DNA from: Pelodera strongyloides
Lineage: Eukaryota > Nematoda > Chromadorea > Rhabditida > Rhabditidae
Length of the DNA stretch: 64,000 nt
Assembly (NCBI GenBank): GCA_036852015.1
Contig: JAANDG010000104.1
Coordinates: 248,001 to 312,000 of the forward strand
Reading direction: 5' to 3'
The translations under genes were made by a program, and so were the position numbers. The notes beneath the pieces are model-generated. The model had not been told where the DNA came from, ran no database searches, and was given only the letters and a program-made list of their open reading frames with translations. Numbering within the stretch: position 1 is the first letter of the stretch; each line of letters starts with the position of its first letter. Below are positions 37,016-48,000 of this stretch, one piece after another.

Positions 37016-38862
37016 ATACTTTGTGTTTTTATTAACTGCACAGTATGAAAAACATAGCGGTGGAAAAAAAACCCGACTAAAAATGCTGTTTTCAGCGAGG
37101 AATCCATTGAATAAAAAAGTTGCGCCCGATCCAAGGTCCACAGTTAACCATAGAAACCCAAATGTTATAATGCCCGGAGATATTCGACCGATTAATTAGT
37201 GGAATAACGTTCTCGAGTCATTATCAGCACGGGACAATTACTAGGGTTACTGTGCGTATTGGCTCGAGGACAAAAATTTTCGTCATCATTTTACTCGCTG
37301 TTGCCGCATTTATTGCAAAAGATTTTCCCAACACTATGCGTTATTCATTGTGAAGATAATGAAAATACAAAGTATACATAAGAGCCAAAATGGTGACCGC
37401 GTCCCTATAAACTTATGAGACGCACTGAATATATAGTATATAGAGGGGAAAAAGAAAACAATGGATAATGTACACAAAATGAGTAGCGCAACTTCATAGG
37501 TGAGGAATGCTATGATCAGCCGGATACAGGCAGAGGTTAGGGAAGAGATGAACCGTCCCACACAAACCTGCACGGATAGAAGCGATTTTGAGGTTTGGAT
37601 ATATTTCAAATTTCGAAGCGACTTGGTCCTCAGAGCTCACGTGGAGACGAGTCCCAGATCCCCAAACTTGATGGGACTTCAGGCTAGGGTCCATGTGTAT
37701 TGTTCGCGTCGCGGCTCCTAGTCCTAGTCGATTTGAATAGTCACGGACCAGTTCCGAACTTGGATCGCGTATGTCAGGACACTAGCCGTTGGACCGCCCA
37801 GAGCATGATACGTGTGCAGCACGATGTAACTTGACTAGTAGCAGCAAGTCCGCCGTTTCTATAAAACAAATAGAATTGATAAAATGAGAAGAAAATAAAG
37901 GGTGAGCGAATATTATGGTGACTAACAAAGCGATAACATATGGAATGTATGAGCTTACGATGCAGCGCACTCTGACAATTAATACTAAATACTTGTACTA
38001 AATAGAGTGTTAATATTTAGACGTTACCGATGCTTGAAACTGCTGGAGCAAGAGCTATTCGGCGCTATGCAAGGATCTGTTCCTCTACGGTTGGTTAAAT
38101 TTTCTCCTTTCCGGTTTTTTTTTCAAATAAAATGCCTCTTGTTGGTCACTTTTCATATACAGCGTTGCAAGTTGTTCTATGTACATAATGTGCCCTTTAG
38201 AGCTGTTCGACTCCTTCAATATACAGTGATGTCGAGGCGGACATAGACGTTTAAAACGTTCTCAATAATTGTAAGCAACTGAGAGCTGAATTCCAGCTGA
38301 AATGTTTCGCAAATCCTAAATGCTGTTCACAAGTTTACTATGTATATCATCGCCTACAAACGGCTGCACTACATCTTTACCAACGATGACTGCCGTGTTT
38401 TACTTGTTGTGTTTGTTACTTTGTTTATAAATTTTCGAAAAATGTATCTTTGGTTGGCTGGAAGGTTTTTTTTAAATGAAGCCGGCATGGATAAGTAACA
38501 CGCACACGCACATGAACGTACTACAGAGCACGGAGTATCGCACGCGCGTGCACAAAAGATATAGTCGAAAAAAATCAGGAAATGTGAGGGTCCAGTCGCA
38601 AAATATACACGAAAGTCTCCCTCGAGAGAACTTGGTGTCTGCGTTGCATGATTCATATCACCTATTACAAGCATTTGTTTCTAATGCCCCCCGCAGGAGG
38701 CCTGGGAATCTCCTCCCACTTCGTGATAATTTCTGAAACATACATAGTGTGGATTATTGCATGCTGACAGATTTGCATCGGGTATTGAATTTGCATAATT
38801 AATATTCTGATTACGCATTGTCAATTAAGAATTAGGTGTCTAGTTATTGCATCTTCGTCGAG
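37016..38862. other. gap between LTR element and member 5
   Basis: No exon that I can join. An open frame at about 37500-37720 (SRIQAEVREEMNR) has a faint likeness to one on the minus strand at about 32500-32600 (QRIEAEVQDW); both may be remnants of one repeat. Confidence 0.4.
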
Positions 38863-41114
38863 ATGCGATCCTTACGCTTGACTCTTTTTCTTGCTGTTGT
38901 TCTAGTTCTTACAATTAGTGTGGAGAGCAAGAAGGAGGGAAAACTGAGTTCAACGGTAGGAAAATATTGTTTTATGAAAGGCTAATTACTTGTCCTGAGA
39001 ACACTCTTTTGGTTTCAAACATGGTTTCAAAGCTGCAGAAGTCCTGAGCATTAGGCGGCGAGAAATTTACATACGTGCTTTAGTTCCATGTTCATGCTGA
39101 GAATGTCGATCGATACACCTGCGCTGGCCGCCCGGTGAGATTATTTATAGAGTTCTAAGTCCGTTTTTGCGAATACGAAAAGTGCGAACGTACAATTCAC
39201 GCACACGTTTGACGAATTCCACGTATAGCACAATGCAGAACCTATGCAGAGACCATATTCACCACTCAAGTACTCACAGGGAATTCCTCGTCATGTTCTC
39301 CGCGTGTGTCACATTAGAATGCTAATTTCTGTCACCAACGAATAGTTCCCCGAGGGAATCGATGTGTTGAATATGACCTCAGAATCAAACCTTCACCGCC
39401 TCTTGCAAAATTGATGCAGACGTTGTCGCGCCTCGAAAAATCAATACAATTTGTTTGTTGACTCGTGCTGAGACCTTTACTATTCACTATTTGTCTACTG
39501 TAGCGAATTTCAAAAACCTCTTATATATAGAATGAGAATGTGCACTTGAATTGCACTTTCACACTTTCCGTGTTCGCGATGCGCACTTGGAAATTATATT
39601 GTAGATTTTTATTAAGTCCAATATTGAAGATTTTTTTGCTACGTGAATGGATGATGATCGTATCATTTATAAGCCAATATTTACAATTTTAGCGATCAGT
39701 ATTTTCCATGGTCCTCCTTCCGTTTGAGTGTTACTAAAGCTAGAATGAAGACGTTGTTTTTAGAAGTCTTTGCGCTTTGAACTCTGGGACAGTGACTTTT
39801 TCCCCGGTTATGATGACGACCTGATTGTTGTGCAGGAATGCATCTACCCGTACCGTGTATGTTGCCATTTTTGCATACTAACAATGTTTTATATCAATAA
39901 TGTCTTACAATTAGAGAAGAATTCTCCCATGACACAAAATAATGCTTATAATGGTCTTGAGGTTATATAATGCTTGTTTCACAAATAGAAATAAAGCAGA
40001 AGAAATATCACATGAGACAATTGGGTATGTGAAACCAATTGGCATTCCAGCCGAAGCCTGAGAAGCATGACTGCATGACCGTATTAGGGATAGTAAAACA
40101 TAAATTATAGTATTTATTTGTAGTGCATTCTTCGTGGTGGTTACGATGATGGCTTGTGGGACTACAATCAAGAGTTCTACATAAAGATTCGCATTGAGTG
40201 TCATAACCAAACGGTAGGTCAGAGCAAGTGGAAAACAGTCCAAATCGACAATTTGAACGTTCAACGCCTTTGAAATTTGGATATTTAGCCAGAACTTGAG
40301 AAGTTTTAAGAAATGTTCGACATCGCATTCGTTTTGCGTACATCTTACGCAGGAAACTGGTTTTTTTTTAGATTTCTATGAGTCTATGATACTAAACAAT
40401 ATACTGGATTTTCTTTCCACTAGATCTCTTTTAGCAGCAATAGCGACAGCAATTCATCGAATAGGCATCAAACATAAAGTAATGATCAACAGAAAACGTT
40501 AAGCTAAACATTTAGAGACGATACGAGCGATGTGCGTATCTTCACGTTGATGACATCAACCACATTCTGGACCCAGGGCTCCACGGGGAACATGTTAGTT
40601 TCCTGATTTGACATGACCATAGGGAGAGGGTGAACCCATTTGTTGACGGTCCACTGCTTTAGTTCTAATAATACCCCCAATTTTTCGATCACAGTAAAAT
40701 TAATGAATAAGGTAATATCTAAAGACAATTTTGCAGAATGTGCGTTTGGATATGTTGCAAAATGTCTATTTCCTAGATCAACTGTAAGTTTGACCTTTAA
40801 TTGAAGTTGTCTTATTAAATGTTAAATATAACCAAAATAGTAAGAACCCAAATACTGAGTGTCATTTAGGTTGCCATGAAACAACTGCATTAAAATTAAG
40901 GATATAATCACATATGTATAAAATACATGGGAATTCAGTTATTCAACGCACTGTTTCTCAAACCACACGCAATACCTCGTTACGCTCCAGTTGTGCCACA
41001 ATATATCAGTGCAAACAAAACATATTCATTAATATTATTTGCAGGGACAACCGCAATCCAATAACGCTTTGTCCGGACGGTGCCAAGCTGAAAAAGGAGA
41101 AGAAAATCTATTAA
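38863..41114 (+). CDS. six-cysteine secreted family, member 5
   Basis: Exons: 38863-38955, 39084-39134, 39764-39856, 40124-40213, 40516-40593, 40737-40783 and 41045-41114; 522 nt, 173 aa, phases 0,0,0,0,0,2. Exon 1 is a signal peptide (RLTLFLAVVLVLTISVES). Exon 2 is FHVHAENVDRYTC, exon 3 has LRFELWDSDFFPGYDDDL, exon 4 has DGLWDYNQEFYIKIRIEC, exon 5 has ERCAYLH and ends GLHGEH. Exon 7 has DNRNPITLCPDG and a basic tail. Six cysteines, so probably three disulphides. Intron 1 holds a CTGAGGCC-family MITE (39247-39382) and intron 5 holds a SINE-tail fragment. First of three members in tandem on the plus strand. Function is unknown. Confidence 0.9.
39247..39382. mobile_element. CTGAGGCC-family MITE in intron 1 of member 5
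   Basis: Ends CAGAGACCATATTCACCACT and the complement GAATATGACCTCAG, with paired CAGGGAATTCCTCG / GAGGGAATC blocks inside. Confidence 0.7.
40668..40700 (+). repeat. SINE 3' tail fragment
   Basis: AATACCCCCAATTTTTCGAT and the following CACAGTAAAATT match, with two differences in about 31, the sequence directly 3' of the tRNA-like part of the SINE at 47459-47715. No tRNA-like head is seen here. It lies in intron 5 of family member 5. Confidence 0.6.
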
Positions 41115-41627
41115 TAAACAGTGCCTAATTTGAGAAAAAATTTTATTTCACTACGCTTTCACATTATTGATTTTCCTAAATAAACGGTTTAGCGTGAATT
41201 CTTGAATTTGGAATGGCTAGGATGTAAAGAAAGATAACTGTATCTGTACCTATTAGCATATACAAGGAATATGAACTCCAGCCTACGATGTCGTTGGTAT
41301 CGCAGTCGGCTGTCAATATCATAACTGGATAATTAGCTCTTCTCTCGAGCAGCTTATAACTTTGTCTGACAAAGGTCGAGTTATCGAGTTAGCCTGCACC
41401 CCGCGCCAACGGGCGAATGCGTTATCTCTGCAACCATTAAAGGTTCCCGTACTGTAAACCGCACCGTACTACTGCACAGTAAGCACTACTACGGTACTAG
41501 TAATACTACTAGTCCGGCAAGCACTACGTTCGGTGAACCGTTATGTGATCTTTTTACGCAGCCTCCTTCGGACACTTATTCCTTTGCCTTGCCCAACATT
41601 TTTTCTCGGGGCAATCTCAACCGAATA

Positions 41628-41814
41628 CTACTACGTTCTCAGGCGCGCAGCGCGCAAATGCGTATCCGCGTCCGCGGAAAACAGATGGCTTTTTAACATG
41701 GGAAAGTCGGAGACACAGAAAAGAGGTTTCCTGGGTCTCGAATTTTTCAATAATCTTTTTTCCGCGGACGCGGTTACGCATTTGCGCGCTGCGCGCCTGA
41801 GGACCAAAGTAGTA
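41628..41814. mobile_element. foldback element with AGGCGCGCAGCGCGCAAATG arms
   Basis: Arms of about 50 bp, GC-rich against an AT-rich background, face each other across about 85 bp just upstream of family member 6. A half copy is at 29156. The paired open frames on both strands are explained by the palindrome. Confidence 0.8.
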
Positions 41815-41934
41815 CTCACCTCACATACCTAATGACGCCACTAATACTTTACACATACTTTGCATAAGTAATTTGCATATTGATGTGTAAATTGAGAATA
41901 CTGAGCTTAGCCAAATTGCCTCTCATTTGTTGCA

Positions 41935-44087
41935 ATGAGGTTCCTGCTCTACATCGCTTCTCTTGCAATTGCCATTGTGCTTACAGCTGCCGAGAAGAAA
42001 AAGAAATTAGATTCAACGGTAAAAACTAACGTTTTATTTTTCATGAACTTCTGGACAGTTGCTCTGTTGCTCATATGGTTATTGGAATTATATCGGAATT
42101 CAGATAGGTCTTGTTTGCATCCGCGCTAGGACGAGGCAGAGGCTACGCTTAGAGAATTTCAACTAATTTTAGTTCGAAGTCAACTTGAACAATTTGGAGA
42201 CAAATGCGTGTCCGAAAGGAGATATGGTGGTGAGTTTGCATGGATTCGTCCTTTTTCTTTTTTTCTTGTGCATTTGTTACCAGACGGCTATCCGCAGTCA
42301 AAATGGATATACTTATGCGAAACGCCTGAAACGTATCTTCCAAAGATTATATGATACGACTCGAATGCGCTCATTGAGTTGCAAAAACTTGGCCTGCTTA
42401 TCAAAACCCTGAAAAGTCGCAAAAGTCGTGACGGAGCTTCGTTCGCTCACACTGAGCTGCGTACCTCCTTTTATACTTCAAAACGGACTTGATTCTAATT
42501 TTCGTTGACGGCTCCGGTACAAGCCCATATATAATAAGCTACTAAATAATCGTACAATACTGTAGATGAAGACAATGCATAAATAAGTAATGCGAATGAT
42601 CATCAGAATCGAAGGTAGATATCTTCTGTTCTAATCCTAACAATAAGCTTAAATCTCGAAGTATGCTAGAACATTCTACTTAGAAATCCGTCACTGTCGA
42701 GCTATGGGACGCTGACTTTATCCCCAAATATGATGACAAAATTGCATCCGTGAAGTGTGATTTTCCATTCCATGTGAGTATGATTTTTTAATTTTGTTAA
42801 GGACTGTTTTTTTCTCTTGTTGGCCTAATGCTTACCAACACGAGAATCATAAACAGAAAATCTGAATTATCGGGCAATATCGGATTTAATTTCAGAATAC
42901 AAACACACTAAAAATAGAAAAACTAGTTAAATTCTCTGTTTATTAAGTAACAGTCTTCGGTATACATCTCCTCCAACGCACTAAATCTCTCGGGATGTCT
43001 TTCTCTTTCACCTTGTGTTAGCCAATATGGAACTTTTTTTCCAGTGTCCCATTCGTGGACATACTGACGATGGATGGATGGACGATGATCAGGAATGGTA
43101 TCTAAAGGTGCGCATCCAGTGCCGTGCACACAAGGTACGTATTGCATTGCATGCTGGTAAATAGTTGCAAGTGGTCTCATGCTTTCGAACTGGTACATAA
43201 ATGATACACGTTTAGCACGAGTACCACCATTGTGCAAACCTTGACAGATACGACATCAACAAGCGTAACGCGCCCGGGCTCCACGGAACGCATGTGGGTC
43301 TTACTTTATCTGTCATTAGCACAATCAAGCTTTTTGTGACGCACAATGAAGCTTTTCGACACACAATCAAGTTTTTTGACACGCAATCAAGCTTTTTCAA
43401 TCAACACAATGAAGCTTTTCGACACACAATCAAGTTTTTTGACACACAATCAAGCTTTTTGACACACAATGAAGTTTCTCGACACACAATCAAGCTTTTG
43501 ACGCACAATGAAGCTTGTTGAGCATATGCATCCACATATTAGGCAACTCGCTGCGCTTATCGGAGCTCAAGCTGCTTAAGTATTTGTCTTCAAAATCGTT
43601 TTTGGCAATAGATGAAACTTATTATGAGTTATCCCAATTATTTCCTTTTTCCAGACAGTCACTATCGATCTGAAGTCAGACAAGTTTTTCATGGATGATT
43701 TGTAAGTTTATTTATACGTCCTCTTATTGATGGCATGATGTTGTGAATACTTTGTCAGTTCTACCGGTTGGCATACCCAGGGTACAACTCCGCTCCACCG
43801 CCGTTCACAAAAAAAGCGTTCGCGACTGCGGGGGAGAAGCACCCCGTAACATGGTGCGCGTATGACATTTGGTTCGCTCGTGGCACATAAGTGGCGCATT
43901 TGTAATGCACCTGAAGCGCACTCTTTATAGGCGCGGCGTTTTTTCTCCATTGTGGAGAGCTTGGCACTGGAGTTGGCAGAGTGGTGCAGCAAAGCCGTCG
44001 TATAAGTACGTATATGACAAACAATAATCTATTTGCAGGGACAACCAAAACCCAATGTCCAAGTGTCCGAGCAGCTGGTTTTCCTAA
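41935..44087 (+). CDS. six-cysteine secreted family, member 6
   Basis: Exons: 41935-42018, 42173-42229, 42684-42773, 43045-43134, 43216-43293, 43655-43701 and 44039-44087; 495 nt, 164 aa, all phases agreeing. Exon 1 is a signal peptide (MRFLLYIASLAIAIVLTAA) with EKKKK after it. Exon 2 is FEVNLNNLETNAC, exon 3 has VTVELWDADFIPKYDD, exon 4 has DGWMDDDQEWYLKVRIQC, exon 5 ends GLHGTH, and exon 7 has DNQNPMSKC. It begins 820 bp after member 5 ends. A 22-bp minisatellite fills intron 5. Its first two exons and first intron are copied at 52248-53226. Function is unknown. Confidence 0.9.
43317..43517 (+). repeat. minisatellite CACAATCAAGCTTTTTGACA
   Basis: About nine copies of a 20-23 bp unit (ACACAATCAAGCTTTTTGAC with CAATGAAGCTTTTCGAC variants) in intron 5 of family member 6. 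HindIII-like AAGCTT recurs in most units. Confidence 0.9.
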
Positions 44088-45060
44088 CTTTAAAAACATC
44101 AATTAACAAGGTCCCTATCAAGTCAAAGGAAAATTTATCCATCATCAGCCTTTCCTTTTTTCTTTGTTTTCTGTGGCGATGTATAATAAAAACATTTATG
44201 CAGAATTGTTTATTTTACTATCCTCAGCGAGTTTTAACAATTCGGGAAAAAACTGTTAGCATCGCCGCTCTTGCTGTATATGATCATCTTTATTTTGTTT
44301 GAACACATGAAACATTTCAAGTAAAAGATGAAGCTTGAACCTTCTTCAAGATACTAAGAAAGATCCAGCAATCATGCGAATCTTTCACATCTATGTACAT
44401 CTTCGACGTTTCTTCGGACAGTCAAAGCAACAGTTCTCGGCTTTATATAAACTGCAAAACGCTGATGAAATCTTATTTTCAGCAAATGCTTCATTCAAAG
44501 GATAAGTAGGCCAAAGGCCAACTTTCCACAAGAACAAAATAAACTATTTGTATTTTATTACAAAAAGATTGGATGTAGGTTGCAGACGCTTACATAAATA
44601 AGTTTACCCTCACTTTTCGTGAGTACTGTCCATTGGGAAGAAGCCTCAGGCCACGATAGCCATCTTGTTGTTTATGGTGGGTTTGCCTTCATTTGGTGGG
44701 AAACGGAGAAACTACTACCCGACAAATCTCCTGACCACCTTGTTGAAAGACAGCTCGGCCATAACATATGTGATATCAAGCAAAGAAGGATAACTTTGAA
44801 TTATTTCGCTATACACGCGTTGGTTGTATTTTTAAGGAAAACGCCACCCCGGCACTTACGCGGTGCTGTTGTTCAAGACATAAGTCTGACATTTCAAAGG
44901 ACCCAAACACGGACGTTTCAAAGATAGAGCGGCTCAAGCCGTTTTTCCTGCCACTTGCGCCACTGCGCATAATTGCTAAAAAAAAATATATGGTTCAAAA
45001 ACAAATTAGCATACTAATTGTCATTAATAATTAAGAGAGAAATTGGTTTTCTATGTAAGC
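44088..45060. other. gap between members 6 and 7
   Basis: A 102-codon open frame (44619-44927, with HLVVYGGFAFIWWETEKLL) has no splice partners, repeat explanation or recognised family; I do not call it a gene. Positions 44482-44510 (CAGCAAATGCTTCATTCAAAGGA) closely resemble the start of exon 1 of family member 1, perhaps a relic. Confidence 0.4.
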
Positions 45061-48000
45061 ATGCTTATCCTTGCTGTGCTTCCGTTACTGCGTTTTGTAG
45101 TTGGCAAAGAAGTGCCGTATTTATTTGTTGGCCACGGACCTACAAAGGTTGTTGTTTGCGGAAAACTTTATTAATGTTTTTGTTTTTCAAAGTAGGTAAG
45201 TAGCTTATGGAGTCTGAGAGAATGGAAAACTCTTCACGCCTCAAACTAGAATATGTGAAAGTCCTTCGCCTAATAATTGTCAGATGTAGATACACTGCTG
45301 CAAATTTCCTATACACAAGCTTGAGACGCTGACCAGGCTGCTGAGAGTCTTGAATAATCTTATGCACCCGTCCCTGTATGGGTACTTTTTTACCACAGAG
45401 ACACAGAGAAGAGACGCCCCGCTATTTTTGGAATCTGAAGCATAGAGTATTTAACTGCTCGGAAACGCGAAACACCACAAAAAATCGTTCAGCGCGGCTT
45501 TCACTTTCCATATAGAAACTCATTGAGAAACTCGCTACAAAAATAGAAGATCAGGGACACATTTGAATTAGTACACGTATTAGCTGTTAGAATCATACGC
45601 GCATGCCAAGAAGTGTGGACCAGATTCGCCCTGTTTCGGCCTCGCGAAACAGCAGTTAAATACTGTACCAAGAAGTAAATTCATAATAAAATACGCCTTT
45701 TTTAGTTCTACATCCAGACGCAGGATTACGGATGCTACCATGACGAAAGTAAGTATATTGATTTACTATGTAGGCCATATTTTTATTTTGTTGGTTTTAT
45801 AAGAATAATGTTCAAAGTTATTAGCGTATTAGTTATTAGGCTTAGTACTATTAGTGGGGGGATAAATGGACCAAACTTCGGTTTTTATTTGCCACACATT
45901 TTCACGTCAACATATTATGCAGATGAGGATTTCCCTCTATTTCGACACATATTCTTGTGATGTAAAAAAATTTAACTGGAAACAGAACCGAACTCTGATT
46001 CGAATTAAAAATCAATCTATCATGTAAAACCCGAAATGATCCAAGTTTTCCCATTGTCTGAAAATTAATCAACAACTCAATTATCGTAAAACATTTCAAA
46101 TGATCCTCCACGCGTTCAAGTCTACTTGTTGGAGTCGGACCCGGATTCCGATGATGAATACATGATGGCTGACTGCTACAAAGATGTAATTTTTACGATC
46201 TCCTCATTTTCTCATCTGATAAAGAGGGAGAGTGAACGGGAGAGGAAGAGGCGAAGAGAAAGAGAGAGAAAGAGAGAGCCAGGGAGAGCGAAACAGAGAA
46301 AGAGAGAGAGAGAATTATGTACAGTATTGCAGGCAAGCGCAATCAAGTTTTCAGCTTCGTAACATATTTTAACTTAACCAGCGTTCCTCACCTCGAGTCG
46401 TGTAGACTTTTACAAGTTAAGTAAACATTTTTTTCAGTGCGTTGTTGGTGGTGATTACCATGATGGAGCGTTTAATGTAAATCAGGAATGGTACCTGAGG
46501 GCTGTCGTTTCGTGCCAAAAACCTGGAAAACTGGTCAGAAATTTTCAAATCCATTTGCGTTCGTAATCTACAACGTGAAACTTCGCGCCATCGCCGCGCA
46601 ACATTGGCGCCATCGCCGCGCGTAAAAAGAGGCTCCGCCACAGCGGGGCGGCGGATCCACTTTGCGCCACAGGCGCGCGGCGATTCCGCCTGTGGTCCGC
46701 GGCTATGGCGCGGGGGTTGCGCGGCGATGGCGCGAGGGTTGCGCGGCGATTGCGCGAAATGGGCGTGAACCGAGCATACCGTACCCCGTACTACCACCTC
46801 ACCAATCCGACTACTGTACAATACATAACAACAAAACGACAACAACAAAAACATATTTATTCAGAGCACAATATAAACAAAACTGGAAAAACTTAAAATC
46901 AACGAATAAAAATCGTTATGATCATTAAATTATGGTTGTAAGATATTTAAATAATGCATACATTGAAAATACAGTTGTCAAAGCGATAAACAAATAGAAA
47001 ACGGCAAAAAGGCTATTAAAGGGATGGGATCACGAGAAAATCACCTTGTTTTTATGCTTTAGTTTGATTGTACACAGGTAAACTTAAACAAAGAGCACAC
47101 AAAATGTTTCTTGAATTATTCCCTAGGGATGATATTAGGTAAAAAATGTGGGTATTGATCGCTTTTCCGCAAAAGTACCAACAAGATAAACTAAAGGGAA
47201 GTTAAGAGATATGGCTGACCACTGTTTTTCACTGCTTTCAGCAAAGTAAACGATGCAAACTCCTGTATATTTTGCCCAAAACAATGTGTTTCAGCCATAT
47301 CACTTAAATTCCCTTTAGTTTATCTTGTTTGTATTTTGCGGAAAACCGATCAATACCCATCTTTTTTACCTAATATCATCCCTAGGGAATAATTCAAGAA
47401 ACATTTTGTGTGCTCTTTGTTTAAGTTTACCTGTGTACAATCAAACTAAAGCATAAAATATATGCCAAAGTGAATGCAATTGAAGACCTGCCCAGAAGCT
47501 ACAGAACATGCGCATATGACTATGAAAAGTAATCCGCCAAGGCGACGCCTTGGCGAACCTTAACAGGCCCCTCGCCCATACGGGTATGTGATTGAAACAT
47601 TTGGCGGTGGGTGGTGGTAGCGTAGTGGTTAACGCAGTGGACCGGCAATCCAAAGACGCTGGGTTCGATTCCCGCTCGTCCAATACCCCAATTTTTCGAT
47701 CACAGTCAAAATTTATAAAGCATAAAAACAAGGTGATTTTCTCGTGAACCCATCCCATCCCTTTAATAAAAAATTAACGACGAAAAGAATTAACGGGTCA
47801 GGGACTTCATTTGATTATTTCATCTATCCAATATTTAAACGATTCTACTACGAAGATAAAATATTCTACAGTCTGCAAAAATAGGTGAGTGGAAAGTTGG
47901 AAAGTATTATTATTCAAGTTCAGTCCGTCCAGTCATCCAAAATACATTTCAAAGCAGAATGTTGCAAGACTTAAACGAAACTAACAATAGAAGAAATAAA

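Noticed and set aside
41533..41832. Paired open frames on both strands near member 6
   Set aside because: They are the two readings of a foldback element's arms.
47611..47681. Functional tRNA-Ala(GGC)
   Set aside because: The acceptor stem does not pair and the sequence lies in a target-duplicated insertion, so it is the head of a SINE.
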